Shown here one piece after another: positions 56,547 through 64,000 of a stretch of 64,000 nt of DNA (the first letter of the stretch is position 1; the number at the start of each line of letters is the position of its first letter). A model generated the notes under the pieces. The model was not told where the DNA came from. It saw only the letters and a list, made by a program, of their open reading frames with translations, and searched no databases. The translations under genes were made by a program, and so were the position numbers. The DNA is from Streptomyces paludis (GTDB lineage: Bacteria; Actinomycetota; Actinomycetes; Streptomycetales; Streptomycetaceae): contig NZ_CP031194.1 of NCBI RefSeq assembly GCF_003344965.1, forward strand, positions 7,812,001 to 7,876,000. The letters run 5' to 3'.

Positions 56547-57415
56547 CGCTGATCCTCCAGGTCGGTGCGGGTGGTCCGGGCGAAGAAGACGGCGAAGACG
56601 GCGCCGATGAACACCTGCACGAGCGCGACCGCCGAGACGAGCGTCTGATCCCCGTTCTGGAACGCCTGGTAAAGAAGGATGGGCAGGATCGTCGACGCAC
56701 CGGCGGGCCCGCCGCTGGTGGCGACCCAGATGATCGTGAAGGAGTTGAGCGCCCAGACCGCGAGGGTCAGCACACAGATGCCGGTGGTGGGGCGGATGGC
56801 GGGCAGGATGATGTGGCGCAGGATCGCGAGGGACCCGGCCCCGTCGAGACGGGCGGCCTCGTACCGTTCGGCGGGAATGGTGGCCAGTGCCGCCGAGACC
56901 ATGAGCATCACGAACGGCGCGGTGACCCAGATCTGGATCAGCGCGACCGCCCACAGCACGATGCCGGGGTCGGAGAGCCAGCGGACGGGCTCCGCGACGA
57001 GTCCGAGATCCAGCAGTGTCTGATTGAGGATTCCGTAGTCCGTGGAGAGCGTCCACCGCCATACGGTCGCGCCGACCACACCGGGGATGATCCAGGGGAT
57101 CATCAGCAGCGAGCGCCACACTCCGACGAGCCGCAGATGTCTCGACTGGAGCACCAGGGCCCCCGCGTAGCCGAGGAGAATCCCTCCGGCCACCGAACCG
57201 ACGGTCCAGTACAGCGTGTTGAGGAAGACCTGTCCGACGTTGGGGAGGTCGAAGAGGCGCGAGAGACCGGTGCCGCCGTCGGAGACGACCCGCACGATCG
57301 TCGTGACGATGGGTATCACCATCAGGACGGCCGTGAGGATCGCGGCCGGCAGGACCAGCAGGACCGGGCGGCTGCGCCGGCGCCGGAGGGTCCGCACCGC
57401 TGTGGTGTGCGTCAT
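56543..57415 (-). CDS. Carbohydrate ABC transporter permease (MalF-like)
   Basis: A 290-residue permease with an Arg-rich cytoplasmic N-terminus (TLRRRRSRP) and a first membrane span PVLLVLPAAILTAVLMVIPI. The EAA loop is EAARLDGAGSLAILRHIILP. It overlaps the solute-binding protein gene and the second permease by ATGA, so the three importer genes should be made in fixed ratio. Confidence 0.92.
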   Translation of the reverse strand: MTHTTAVRTLRRRRSRPVLLVLPAAILTAVLMVIPIVTTIVRVVSDGGTGLSRLFDLPNVGQVFLNTLYWTVGSVAGGILLGYAGALVLQSRHLRLVGVWRSLLMIPWIIPGVVGATVWRWTLSTDYGILNQTLLDLGLVAEPVRWLSDPGIVLWAVALIQIWVTAPFVMLMVSAALATIPAERYEAARLDGAGSLAILRHIILPAIRPTTGICVLTLAVWALNSFTIIWVATSGGPAGASTILPILLYQAFQNGDQTLVSAVALVQVFIGAVFAVFFARTTRTDLEDQR

Positions 57416-58638
57416 CGTGTCACCAGGTCCAGGATCTGGGCCGCGCCGGCGGCCGGTGTGACGCGCCCCAGCGCGACTTCTTGGATCTTGTCGTGCACCG
57501 CCTGGACGGTCGCGGTCCAGCGGGGGGCGTTGGCCGCCGGAACGGAGTGCTGGGCGAGCTGCTCGGCGTACGGCCGCCGCTCCGGGGTGCTGAACCTCGC
57601 GGCCGCGGACGCGCTGGTCCGCGCGGGGAAGGTCACGGTCAGCTCCGCCATGTTCTCCGGCCGCGCGAGGAAGCGTACGAGCTGCCGCGCGGACTCCTGG
57701 TGCGGTGCGGCCCTGGGAATGAGATAGCCCCAGCCGACACCCTGCGCGGTGCCGGGCCCGTCCGGGCCGGGCAGCAGCGCCGTCGCGACATCCGCGCCCT
57801 GCTCGATCGCGGCGTCCACATCGAACACACCGGCCGGATACATCGCGATCCGGCCCTGGAGGAACAGCTCGCGGATGCCCGTGTTGTCCAGCTCGAACGA
57901 ACTCTTGCTGGCCCACCCCTCGTCCACCGAACCGCCGATGAGCCGGAGCGCCGCCTCGGCGGACTCTTCGGTGAAGCGCGGCGCGCCGTCGACGATCTTC
58001 GTACCGTCGGAGATCGCGAAGTCGAGGAAGCGCAGGGTCAGGTCGTTCGGTTCGCCCTGCATCGGCCAGGCGGTTCCCACCACCTTGCCCCGGGTGAGCC
58101 GCTTCGCGTCCTGCTCGAAGTCGGCCCAGGTGCGCGGTGGCGCGTCGATGCCGGCCGCGGCGAGGAGACGGGGGTTGTAGATCAGGGCGTTGGTCGCCCA
58201 CCGGTAGGGCACGGCGTAGGTGCCGCCGTCGAAGGTGAGCGACTCGACGAGTCCCGGCGCGAAGTCCTTGACCGGCATGTCCGGGCCGTACAGCTCATGG
58301 ACGTCGGCGAGCTGTCCCTTGTCGGCGTAGCCGCGTACCCGGGCCAGTGACTCGGTGATCACATCGGGCACATTGCCCGAGTCGAGTGCCACGGCGGTAC
58401 GGTTCGCCACGGTGTCGCCGGTGGTCTGCACCAGCTCGACGGTGATGCCGGGATGCTGCTGTTCGAACTCCTTGACGAGCCCGGTCGCCTTCTCGTAGTC
58501 CCAGTCGGGCACCCACCAGGCGACGGTGTTGTCGCGCGTTCCGCCTTCCACGATGTTGTAAGCGGTCGTGCCCGCGACGGTGAGCACCGCCGCGATGACC
58601 ACACCCAAGAAGAGCCGGGTCCGAGGCATCATTGCCAT
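57412..58638 (-). CDS. Extracellular solute-binding protein, sugar ABC importer
   Basis: A 408-residue family 1 solute-binding protein. The N-terminus has a hydrophobic signal/anchor (FLGVVIAAVLTVAGTTAY) without a lipobox cysteine, so it may be membrane-anchored by an uncleaved segment. FEQQHPGITVELVQTTGDT and PDVITESLARVRGYADKGQL are typical of the family, as is PYRWATNALIYNPRLLAAAG. The ATG at 58638 follows GGAG by about 8 bases; ATG 58629 is possible. First gene of the operon, divergent from a GntR regulator with a palindrome between them. Confidence 0.9.
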   Translation of the reverse strand: MAMMPRTRLFLGVVIAAVLTVAGTTAYNIVEGGTRDNTVAWWVPDWDYEKATGLVKEFEQQHPGITVELVQTTGDTVANRTAVALDSGNVPDVITESLARVRGYADKGQLADVHELYGPDMPVKDFAPGLVESLTFDGGTYAVPYRWATNALIYNPRLLAAAGIDAPPRTWADFEQDAKRLTRGKVVGTAWPMQGEPNDLTLRFLDFAISDGTKIVDGAPRFTEESAEAALRLIGGSVDEGWASKSSFELDNTGIRELFLQGRIAMYPAGVFDVDAAIEQGADVATALLPGPDGPGTAQGVGWGYLIPRAAPHQESARQLVRFLARPENMAELTVTFPARTSASAAARFSTPERRPYAEQLAQHSVPAANAPRWTATVQAVHDKIQEVALGRVTPAAGAAQILDLVTR

Positions 58639-58683
58639 CTTCGCTCCGTTGGTCGAATACTCCCTGTTCGCGGCTCATCGTGT

Positions 58684-58701
58684 ATCCTGTCATTACAGGA
58701 T
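58684..58701. promoter_or_regulatory. GntR-type operator palindrome in divergent promoter
   Basis: ATCCTGT-CATT-ACAGGAT is a perfect 7-bp inverted repeat with a 4-base spacer, containing the GT-N-AT-N-AC-like core of HutC-subfamily GntR sites. It lies 46 bp upstream of the solute-binding protein start and 115 bp upstream of the regulator start, suited to controlling both. Confidence 0.7.
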
Positions 58702-58815
58702 GTCAAGGACTCTCGCCGAGGTTTGTGGGACGCGGACCGGCGGTGGGAGGGAGAACGAAAGGCCCTAGGATCCAGTGGACGCGGACGCTCTCAACAGGCA
58801 AGGGGTTTGGGTGAC

Positions 58816-59625
58816 ATGAGGGGGAAGACGGGGAGTGCCCGGCCGGTCGCCGCCGGTACGGGCGGAGCGTCCGGAGGTGTGTCCGCGATCGACCGTCGCT
58901 CGGACATACCGTTCTACGCGCAGCTCAAGCGGCTGCTCCGGGAGGACATCGCGGCCCGCGGTCTGGAGCCCGGTGACCGGCTGCCCGGGGACCACGAACT
59001 CTGCGACACGTACCAGGTCTCGCGCACCGTGGTGCGACAGGCGCTCCTGGAGCTCGAACACGAGGGCGCGGTCCGCCGGGAGAAGGGCCGCGGTACGTTC
59101 GTCGGCGACCCCCGGACCTCGCACGGCTTCGGCGGCGCGCTGGTCGGCACGTTCGAGGACATCCAGGGCAACGCGGGCGAGCAGCGCTCGCGCACCCTGT
59201 TCCGCGGTGTCGTCGCCGCCACCGCCCAGGTCGCCCGCGATCTCGCCGTGCCCGAGGGCGCGGACGTCGTGGAGATCCGGCGGGTCCGCGAGGTGGACGG
59301 GGTGCCCTGGGCGTTCACCCGTACCTTCCTCCCGCTGGATGTCGGACAGCCGCTCCTCGACATCGAGTTGGAGGATGTCTCCCTCTTCGGCGTCCTGGAA
59401 CGGCGGTTCGGCATCAGGTTCGAGCGCGCCCGGCGGTCGGTGGAGGCGGACGTGGCGAACGAGACGGTGGCCACGGCCCTGGACTGCGCTCAGGGCGCGG
59501 CGGTCCTGGTGATGCGGAGCGTCTCCTTCGACCGGGCCGGCCGGCCGATCGAGCGGTTCACCGGATTCCACCGCGGTGACCGCAGCCGTCTGAACGTCGA
59601 GGTGGTCCACTCGGCGGACGGCTGA
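58816..59625 (+). CDS. GntR/HutC-family transcriptional regulator with UTRA domain
   Basis: A 269-residue regulator. The winged helix-turn-helix is at about residues 30-100 (IPFYAQLKRLLREDIAARG, then TYQVSRTVVRQALLELEHEG and RREKGRGTFVGDP). The C-terminal UTRA ligand-binding domain spans about 120-262, with the FTGFHRGDRSRLNVEV ending. ATG 58816 follows AGGGG at 58801-58805 with slightly long spacing; the open frame reaches far upstream, but those residues do not resemble the family. It probably represses the divergent sugar operon until a sugar (phosphate or acid) binds. Ends at a hairpin facing the flavin oxidoreductase gene. Confidence 0.9.
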   Translation: MRGKTGSARPVAAGTGGASGGVSAIDRRSDIPFYAQLKRLLREDIAARGLEPGDRLPGDHELCDTYQVSRTVVRQALLELEHEGAVRREKGRGTFVGDPRTSHGFGGALVGTFEDIQGNAGEQRSRTLFRGVVAATAQVARDLAVPEGADVVEIRRVREVDGVPWAFTRTFLPLDVGQPLLDIELEDVSLFGVLERRFGIRFERARRSVEADVANETVATALDCAQGAAVLVMRSVSFDRAGRPIERFTGFHRGDRSRLNVEVVHSADG

Positions 59626-59653
59626 CCCGGCGCGGGGCGCGGCGGGTGCACGC

Positions 59654-59691
59654 GCCCGGCCCGGACCCGCTCGCGCGGGGCCGGGCCGGGC
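59654..59691. terminator. G/C hairpin between convergent genes
   Basis: Arms 59654-59664 and 59681-59691 are exact complements; inside, CCCGC 59666-59670 pairs with GCGGG 59675-59679 after one A/G mismatch. It lies between the regulator stop and the end of the convergent flavin oxidoreductase gene. Confidence 0.7.
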
Positions 59692-59707
59692 GGCGGTTCC
59701 GCTCCGC

Positions 59708-60796
59708 TCAGTGCAGGGTCGCCAGCACGGAGGGGCTGTAGGCGGCGGCCCGGTCCAGCTCGCCGCGGAGCGCCAGCGCCGCCCAGTCGGGGTTGGCCAG
59801 CAGCGCCCTGCCCACCGCGACGAGATCGAACTCGTCGCGCTCCAGACGGGCCACCAGCTCACCGATGCCGGTCGCACCGGACGGCGCGGTGAAGCCCGAG
59901 GTGAAGTCCCCCTCGCCGTACTGCCGGTCCATCCCGACGGAACCGACCGTCACGGTGGGTCTGCCGGTGAGCTTGCGCGCCCAGCCTGCGAGGTTGAGGG
60001 GGCTGCCGTCGAACTCGGGCAGCCAGTAGCGGCGGCTGGAGCCGTGGAACACGTCCACTCCGGCATCGGCCAGCGGCGTCAGCAACTGGGCCAGCTCGTC
60101 GGGGGTTTCCGCGATCCGGGCCTCGTAACGGCCCAGCTTCCACTGCGATATCCGGAAGAAGACCGGGAACTCCGGGCTGACGGCCGCGCGGACGGCCCGT
60201 ACGACCTCGGCGCCGAAGCGGGCGCGGGAGGCGGGGCCGCCGCCGTAGCGGTCACCGCGCCGGTTGGTCGCGCCCCACAGGAAGCTGTCGATCAGATAGC
60301 CGTGCGCGCCGTGCACCTCGACGCCGTCGAAGCCCAGCCGCTCGGCGGCGCCGGCGGCCTCCGCGTAGGCGGCCACGGTGTCGTCGATGTCCCGCAGGGT
60401 CATGGCCCTTCCGGCCGGTTCGCCCGCCAGTCCGAGCCCGGACGGCCCCTCTGCGGGGGGCTCCGTCGCGGTACGGGTGACGCCGGTGTGCCACAGCTGC
60501 GGAATGATCCTGCCGCCCGACTCGTGGACCCGGCGCACCACACGCGCCCAGCCGTCGAGCGCCCGCTCGCCGTGGAAGTGCGGCACGTTGTCGTACGCCC
60601 CGGCGGCGGCGCGGTTGATGTAGGTGCCCTCCGTGATGATCAGCCCGGCCTGGTGGGCCGCCCGGCGGGCGTAGTACTCGGCCACGTCCGGGCCCGGCAC
60701 ACCGCCGGGGGACGCGGTCCTGGTCATGGGGGCCATCACGATCCGGTTGGGGACGGTGAGACCGCCTACGGTGAACGGTTGGTCGAGACTGGCCAT
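59708..60796 (-). CDS. NADH:flavin oxidoreductase, Old Yellow Enzyme family
   Basis: A 362-residue FMN-dependent TIM-barrel enzyme. MAPMTRTASPGG is the N-terminal FMN region; IIPQLWHTG carries the conserved Gln/His; HGAHGYLIDSFLWGATNRR is the substrate-binding His and Tyr motif followed by the DRYGG signature. The family reduces activated C=C bonds of enals, enones and nitro compounds. ATG 60796 is chosen for GGGAGG just upstream; the open frame continues 69 bp further. It diverges from the SDR gene across about 250 bp and may belong with the SDR-P450-reductase set, but that is inference. Confidence 0.92.
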   Translation of the reverse strand: MASLDQPFTVGGLTVPNRIVMAPMTRTASPGGVPGPDVAEYYARRAAHQAGLIITEGTYINRAAAGAYDNVPHFHGERALDGWARVVRRVHESGGRIIPQLWHTGVTRTATEPPAEGPSGLGLAGEPAGRAMTLRDIDDTVAAYAEAAGAAERLGFDGVEVHGAHGYLIDSFLWGATNRRGDRYGGGPASRARFGAEVVRAVRAAVSPEFPVFFRISQWKLGRYEARIAETPDELAQLLTPLADAGVDVFHGSSRRYWLPEFDGSPLNLAGWARKLTGRPTVTVGSVGMDRQYGEGDFTSGFTAPSGATGIGELVARLERDEFDLVAVGRALLANPDWAALALRGELDRAAAYSPSVLATLH

Positions 60797-61049
60797 CGTT
60801 CCTCCCGAGTCGGAAGCGGGCGGTGCGGGGAGTTCGCGTTCGAAGGTCGCGAGGGGATAGTGCACGATCGCCGGCGCTTTTGGCTATACCTTCCCGGCGC
60901 TGAATGACATCGGGCGGAGAAGCCGGGGCGCTGCATTGCGCGATGCGATCCACTGCAACGAAATTGTTTGGTTGACCGTGCGGATGACGGCCACGACACT
61001 CGGTCCAGTGGCTACGCAGATGCCCCGGATGGAAAGGGTGGAATCGTCG
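60797..61049. promoter_or_regulatory. Divergent intergenic region, no gene
   Basis: 253 bp between the flavin oxidoreductase and SDR start codons. It is locally A/T-richer around 60955-60980, with a TTGACC element near 60973 that could be a -35 box. No convincing operator palindrome was found. Confidence 0.4.
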
Positions 61050-61856
61050 ATGACGAGCCAGAACCGTCCCGCCGAAACGGCCGTCAGGGAACTGGCGGGA
61101 AAGAAGGCGGTGGTCACCGGCGGCAGCCGCGGTATCGGCGCCGCGATCGTACGGAATCTCCTCGCCGCCGGTGCCACCGTGGTCGCCGGCGCCCGTTCCG
61201 CCGACGCCGGTGAGCCCGCCGGCGCCACCTTCGTCAAGGCCGATCTCAGCACGTCCGACGGGGTACGCCAGTTCGCGGACGCCGCGCTGGAGACGCTGGG
61301 CGAGGTGGACATCATCGTCAACAACGCGGGCGGCTGCCGCTCGTTCCACCGGGTGCTGGATCTGGAGGCGGACTGGCAGTACACGATGGATATCAATTTC
61401 CTGGCAGCCGTCCGGCTCAATGCGGCGCTGGTGCCTTCGCTCCGCGAGAACGGCGGCGGTTCGATTGTCCACGTATCGTCCATTGCCACGGTCGCGGCAT
61501 ATCCGATTCTCTATCACTACGCCGCCGCGAAGTCCGCGCTGGAGACATACAGCAAAGGACTCGCCGCCGAGCTGGCACCGGACGGTATCCGCGTTCTCTC
61601 CGTCTGTCTGGGAAATGTGGCGACACCCGCCTCCGAGATCGCGCGCCGCCAGGTGGTCGAGTATTTCGGCGGTGAGCCCGACGCCGCCGCACTGGAGGAA
61701 CTCGCGGGGAAATGGGCCGCCGAAATTCCCCTCGGACGTATGGGCGAGTCCCAGGACATCGCCGACGCGGTGGGCTTTCTGGTCTCCCCCCGCGCATCGT
61801 GGATCACCGGCAGCAACATCGTCATCGACGGCGGCAAGACCGCCGGCCTGTCCTGA
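61050..61856 (+). CDS. Short-chain dehydrogenase/reductase (SDR)
   Basis: A 268-residue classical SDR. Cofactor motif TGGSRGIG at about residues 23-30, NNAGG near 92, catalytic Ser in VHVSSIATVAA, and Tyr/Lys in YHYAAAKSALETYSKG. The C-terminal end ITGSNIVIDGG is typical. ATG 61050 is preferred because AAAGGGTGG lies about 9 bases upstream; in-frame ATG 61029 is possible. The substrate is unknown; with the downstream P450 and carboxylic acid reductase it could interconvert an alcohol and ketone or aldehyde in the same route. Confidence 0.92.
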   Translation: MTSQNRPAETAVRELAGKKAVVTGGSRGIGAAIVRNLLAAGATVVAGARSADAGEPAGATFVKADLSTSDGVRQFADAALETLGEVDIIVNNAGGCRSFHRVLDLEADWQYTMDINFLAAVRLNAALVPSLRENGGGSIVHVSSIATVAAYPILYHYAAAKSALETYSKGLAAELAPDGIRVLSVCLGNVATPASEIARRQVVEYFGGEPDAAALEELAGKWAAEIPLGRMGESQDIADAVGFLVSPRASWITGSNIVIDGGKTAGLS

Positions 61857-61944
61857 GCGCACGGATCCGGCACCCGCGCGGCTGCCGGCAGACGCGATGC
61901 CACCACACCGCGGGCCATCGCCCCAGCATGGAAGGACGGACACG

Positions 61945-63138
61945 ATGACCGCGACAGGGGCGGATGCCCGGGCGTACCCGTTCGGACCGGTCCACCGGCT
62001 CGACCTCGATCCGGCGCTGGCCGCGATCTGCGGCGAACAGCCGGTGCTGCGCGTACGCCTGCCCTTCGGCGGCGACGGCTGGCTGGTCACCCGGTACGCG
62101 GACGTCAGGACCGTCCTGGCCGACCCCCGGTTCAGCCGCGCCGCCGCGGTCGGTGACCATGTGCCCCGCACGGTCGCCGCCGGGCTGCCCGCCACCTCGA
62201 TGCTCAGCATGGACCCACCGGACCACACCCGGCTGCGGCGCAGGGTGGCCAACGCGTTCACCACCCGCCGGATCAGGGAACTGCGCCCGCGCGTCGAGGA
62301 GATCGTGCACGGCCTGCTGGACACCATGGTGGCCACAGGCGCGCCCGCCGATCTGACCGAGGCCCTGACCTGGCCGCTGCCGATCACGGTGATCTGCGAA
62401 ATGCTCGGTGTGCCGATCGCCGACCGCGACGGATTCACCGAGTGGGTGGACGGTCTGCTGACCCTCTCCGACCCGGCGGAGTCCGCGCGGGCCCGCGAGC
62501 GGCTCGACCGGTATCTCGCCGGTCTGATCGACCTGCGCCGCACCGCCCCCACCGGCGATCTGCTCGGCGAACTGGTCGCGGGGGAGCGGGAGGACCCGCT
62601 CGGGGAAGAGGCACTCGTCGGCCTCGGAGTCAGTCTGCTCTCCGCCGGCCAGGAGGCCACCGCCAACCAGATCGGCAACTTCGTCTACACCCTGCTGACC
62701 CGGCCGGGCCTCTGGCGGCAGCTCGCCGCCGACCCCGCGCTCATTCCCCACGCGGTCGAGGAACTCTCCCGGTTCATTCCGATCAGCGCCACCGCCGGTT
62801 TCACCCGTATCGCCACCGAGGACGTGGAACTGGGCGGGCAGACCATCCGGGCCGGCGACGCGGTGGTGGCCGAACTGGGCATGGCCAACCGTGACCCCGA
62901 GGTGTTCGACCGCCCCGGGGAGATCGACTTCCACCGGGAACGCGTCCCGCACCTCACCTTCGGACACGGCGTCCACCACTGCCTCGGCGCGCAGCTGGCC
63001 AGGATGGAGCTGAGCGTCGTACTGGAGATCCTGACCGGCCGGCTGCCCGCCCTCCGGCTCGCCGTCGACGAGGACCAGTTGGCCTGGCGGACCGAGCGCC
63101 TCGTCCGGGGAGTGGCCGCACTGCCGGTCCGCTGGTGA
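61945..63138 (+). CDS. Cytochrome P450 (bacterial class I)
   Basis: A 397-residue P450 with the haem-binding signature FGHGVHHCLGAQLARMEL, Cys the axial ligand near residue 347, and an ExxR in EELSRF. The I-helix reads SAGQEATANQ: the usual acid-Thr pair (AGxET) has Ala where Thr is expected, near residue 237, as in EryF, where substrate assists O2 activation. ATG 61945 follows GGAAGGACGG. No ferredoxin gene is adjacent. It lies 88 bp after the SDR and 59 bp before a carboxylic acid reductase gene, so probably in one operon. It is about 9.6 kb and one complete operon away from the last polyene gene, so I do not assign it to polyene tailoring. Confidence 0.92.
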   Translation: MTATGADARAYPFGPVHRLDLDPALAAICGEQPVLRVRLPFGGDGWLVTRYADVRTVLADPRFSRAAAVGDHVPRTVAAGLPATSMLSMDPPDHTRLRRRVANAFTTRRIRELRPRVEEIVHGLLDTMVATGAPADLTEALTWPLPITVICEMLGVPIADRDGFTEWVDGLLTLSDPAESARARERLDRYLAGLIDLRRTAPTGDLLGELVAGEREDPLGEEALVGLGVSLLSAGQEATANQIGNFVYTLLTRPGLWRQLAADPALIPHAVEELSRFIPISATAGFTRIATEDVELGGQTIRAGDAVVAELGMANRDPEVFDRPGEIDFHRERVPHLTFGHGVHHCLGAQLARMELSVVLEILTGRLPALRLAVDEDQLAWRTERLVRGVAALPVRW

Positions 63139-63197
63139 GGCGACCGCCGCCACCCCGGCCCGGCGACATCCTCGAACACACCAAGGGAGAGATGTTC

Positions 63198-64000
63198 ATG
63201 GCCGGGAAACACAACGGTACACACAACGAGAATCACAACGGGACACACGACGGGAAACACGAGCCGACCGGGCCCGCTCCCGGCCGGGGACTGGCCGACG
63301 TACTGGCGTCCGTCGACCCGGGCGAGGCGCTCGCCGAGGTCATGGCGGCCATCTTCGAGAACCACGGGGACCGGCCGGCGCTCGGGGAGCGCGCGGTGTG
63401 CCCCACGACCGGCCGTCTGCTCCCGCGCTTCGACACCGTCACCTACCGCGAACTGTGGGCACGCGTCCGCGCCGTCGCGAGCCTCTGGCACCACGCCCCG
63501 GAGTACGCCCTGAGCCCGGGCGACCGCCTCGGCACCCTGGGTTTCACCGGCATCGACTACGCGACGCTCGACCTGGCGTGCATCCACGCCGGCGTCGTGC
63601 CCGTACCCCTCCAGTCCAGCGCGCCGCTGTCGCGGCTGAGACCGGTCGTCGCGGAGACCGAGCCGCGTGTCCTCGCGGCGAGTTCCGAGTATCTGGCCAC
63701 CGCGGTCGACCTGGCGCTCGAAACACCCTCCATCCAGCGCCTGATCGTGTTCGACCACCGCCCCGGCACCACAGACCACCGCCCCGGCACCACCGGTCGG
63801 CACGACGCCCTGGCCGCCGCCCGCCGGCGGCTGGACGAGGCCGGCAGCCCGGTGGTCCTCGACACACTGAGCGACATGATCGAGCGCGGCGGCCGGCTGC
63901 CGCCCGCGCCGCTGTTCACCGCCGGCCCCGGCGAGGACCCGCTGTCCCTGCTCATCTACACCTCCGGCAGCACCGGCGCCCCCAAGGGCGCCATGTACAC
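63198..64000 (+). CDS. Carboxylic acid reductase, N-terminal part of adenylation domain, truncated by window edge
   Basis: The frame is open from ATG 63198 to the end of the window (267 residues seen); full CARs are about 1170 residues with adenylation, carrier and reductase domains. Matches to the family start: TYRELWARVRAVASLWHH, LGTLGFTGIDYATLDLACIH, VVPVPLQSSAPLSRLRPVVA and ETEPRVLAASSEYLATAVDL, then the ATP-binding loop LIYTSGSTGAPKGAMYT at the very edge. CARs reduce acids to aldehydes with ATP and NADPH. ATG 63198 is chosen for AAGGGAGA at 63183-63190; ATG 63192 in frame is too close. Odd: residues 4-25 are a His/Asn/Gly-rich stretch with repeated HNGTHN/HNGTHD units, and residues DHRPGTT are duplicated in tandem. 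The reductase domain is not visible, so a stand-alone adenylating enzyme is not fully excluded. Confidence 0.85.
   Translation, partial: MAGKHNGTHNENHNGTHDGKHEPTGPAPGRGLADVLASVDPGEALAEVMAAIFENHGDRPALGERAVCPTTGRLLPRFDTVTYRELWARVRAVASLWHHAPEYALSPGDRLGTLGFTGIDYATLDLACIHAGVVPVPLQSSAPLSRLRPVVAETEPRVLAASSEYLATAVDLALETPSIQRLIVFDHRPGTTDHRPGTTGRHDALAAARRRLDEAGSPVVLDTLSDMIERGGRLPPAPLFTAGPGEDPLSLLIYTSGSTGAPKGAMY
63753..63794 (+). repeat. 21-bp tandem duplication in the CAR gene
   Basis: 63753-63773 is repeated at 63774-63794 with one difference at the last base, adding seven residues (DHRPGTT) to a surface-loop region between DHHP- and RDAL-type family segments. It keeps the reading frame. Confidence 0.85.

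Noticed and set aside
58453..58815. Upstream extension of the GntR regulator frame
   Set aside because: It would overlap the divergent binding-protein gene and the promoter palindrome; GntR/UTRA regulators of this type begin near 58816.
60252..62678. Minus-strand open frame of 808 codons spanning OYE, SDR and P450
   Set aside because: It overlaps three recognisable genes and has no domain; its 3' part includes OYE residues only because of a partly shared frame region.
61945..63138. P450 as the polyene C4-C5 epoxidase or C12 methyl oxidase
   Set aside because: It is separated from the polyene genes by a strong terminator, an unrelated six-gene operon and its regulator, lies in an SDR-CAR context and has no adjacent ferredoxin. 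A PimD/PimG role is not excluded but unsupported.

Overview
The window is high-G+C actinomycete DNA, most likely Streptomyces. The evidence is GC-rich third codon positions, GTG starts, giant modular type I polyketide synthase (PKS) genes, a Tat-exported cholesterol oxidase homologue and GntR/ABC sugar loci. About 52 kb is part of a glycosylated polyene macrolide cluster. The last 11.5 kb is a separate sugar-uptake/catabolism operon followed by a redox cassette cut by the window edge.

Layout. (1) 1-13612, + strand: the end of a multimodular PKS (AT end-KR-ACP), a single-module PKS (KS-AT-DH-KR-ACP) and the terminal PKS (KS-AT-DH-KR-ACP-TE). (2) 13613-14006: convergent intergenic region with two perfect hairpins. 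(3) 14007-16474, - strand: mycosamine aminotransferase and mycosaminyl glycosyltransferase. (4) 16743-45218, + strand: loading module plus a fully reducing module 1 in one protein, then a 6438-aa four-module PKS (modules 2-5). (5) 45219-48060: nested insertion sequences, in which an IS630-type fossil is split by an IS256-type pseudogene and by a near-intact IS5-type element with a TAA target duplication. (6) 48343-52376: type II thioesterase (-), GDP-mannose 4,6-dehydratase (+), a broken acyl-CoA carboxylase beta fragment, and the PimE-like cholesterol oxidase (+) ending in a 15-bp perfect terminator. (7) 52497-58638, - strand: six genes, five of them in a tightly coupled chain (solute-binding protein, two permeases, enolase-superfamily dehydratase, aldo-keto reductase) followed by a Gfo/Idh/MocA oxidoreductase. 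A divergent GntR/UTRA regulator lies at 58816-59625. (8) 59708-64000: flavin oxidoreductase (-), then SDR, P450 and the start of a carboxylic acid reductase (+).

How the genes work together. The visible domain order fits a natamycin-type 26-membered mycosaminyl tetraene. The last two modules each have DH+KR (C2=C3 and C4=C5), the one before has KR only (C7-OH), module 2 has KR only (the lactone oxygen), and modules 3-5 have DH+KR (three of the polyene double bonds). The natamycin PKS starts from acetate. Here a KS(Ser)-methylmalonyl-type AT loading module should give a propionyl starter, and module 1 (DH-ER-KR) fully reduces one extension. That predicts an n-butyl group on the lactone carbinol carbon, as in lucensomycin (etruscomycin). 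The PKS for the middle of the chain, the tailoring P450s and ferredoxin, transporters and regulators are not here and are expected to the left of position 1.

Main surprises: the four AT domains of modules 2-5 are one ~809-bp sequence repeated four times; module 5 is a mosaic of module 3 (front) and module 4 (back, 3.0 kb identical); these blocks have G/T-rich codon use unlike the flanking modules; and the stop codon of this PKS gene lies at the edge of an IS fossil.
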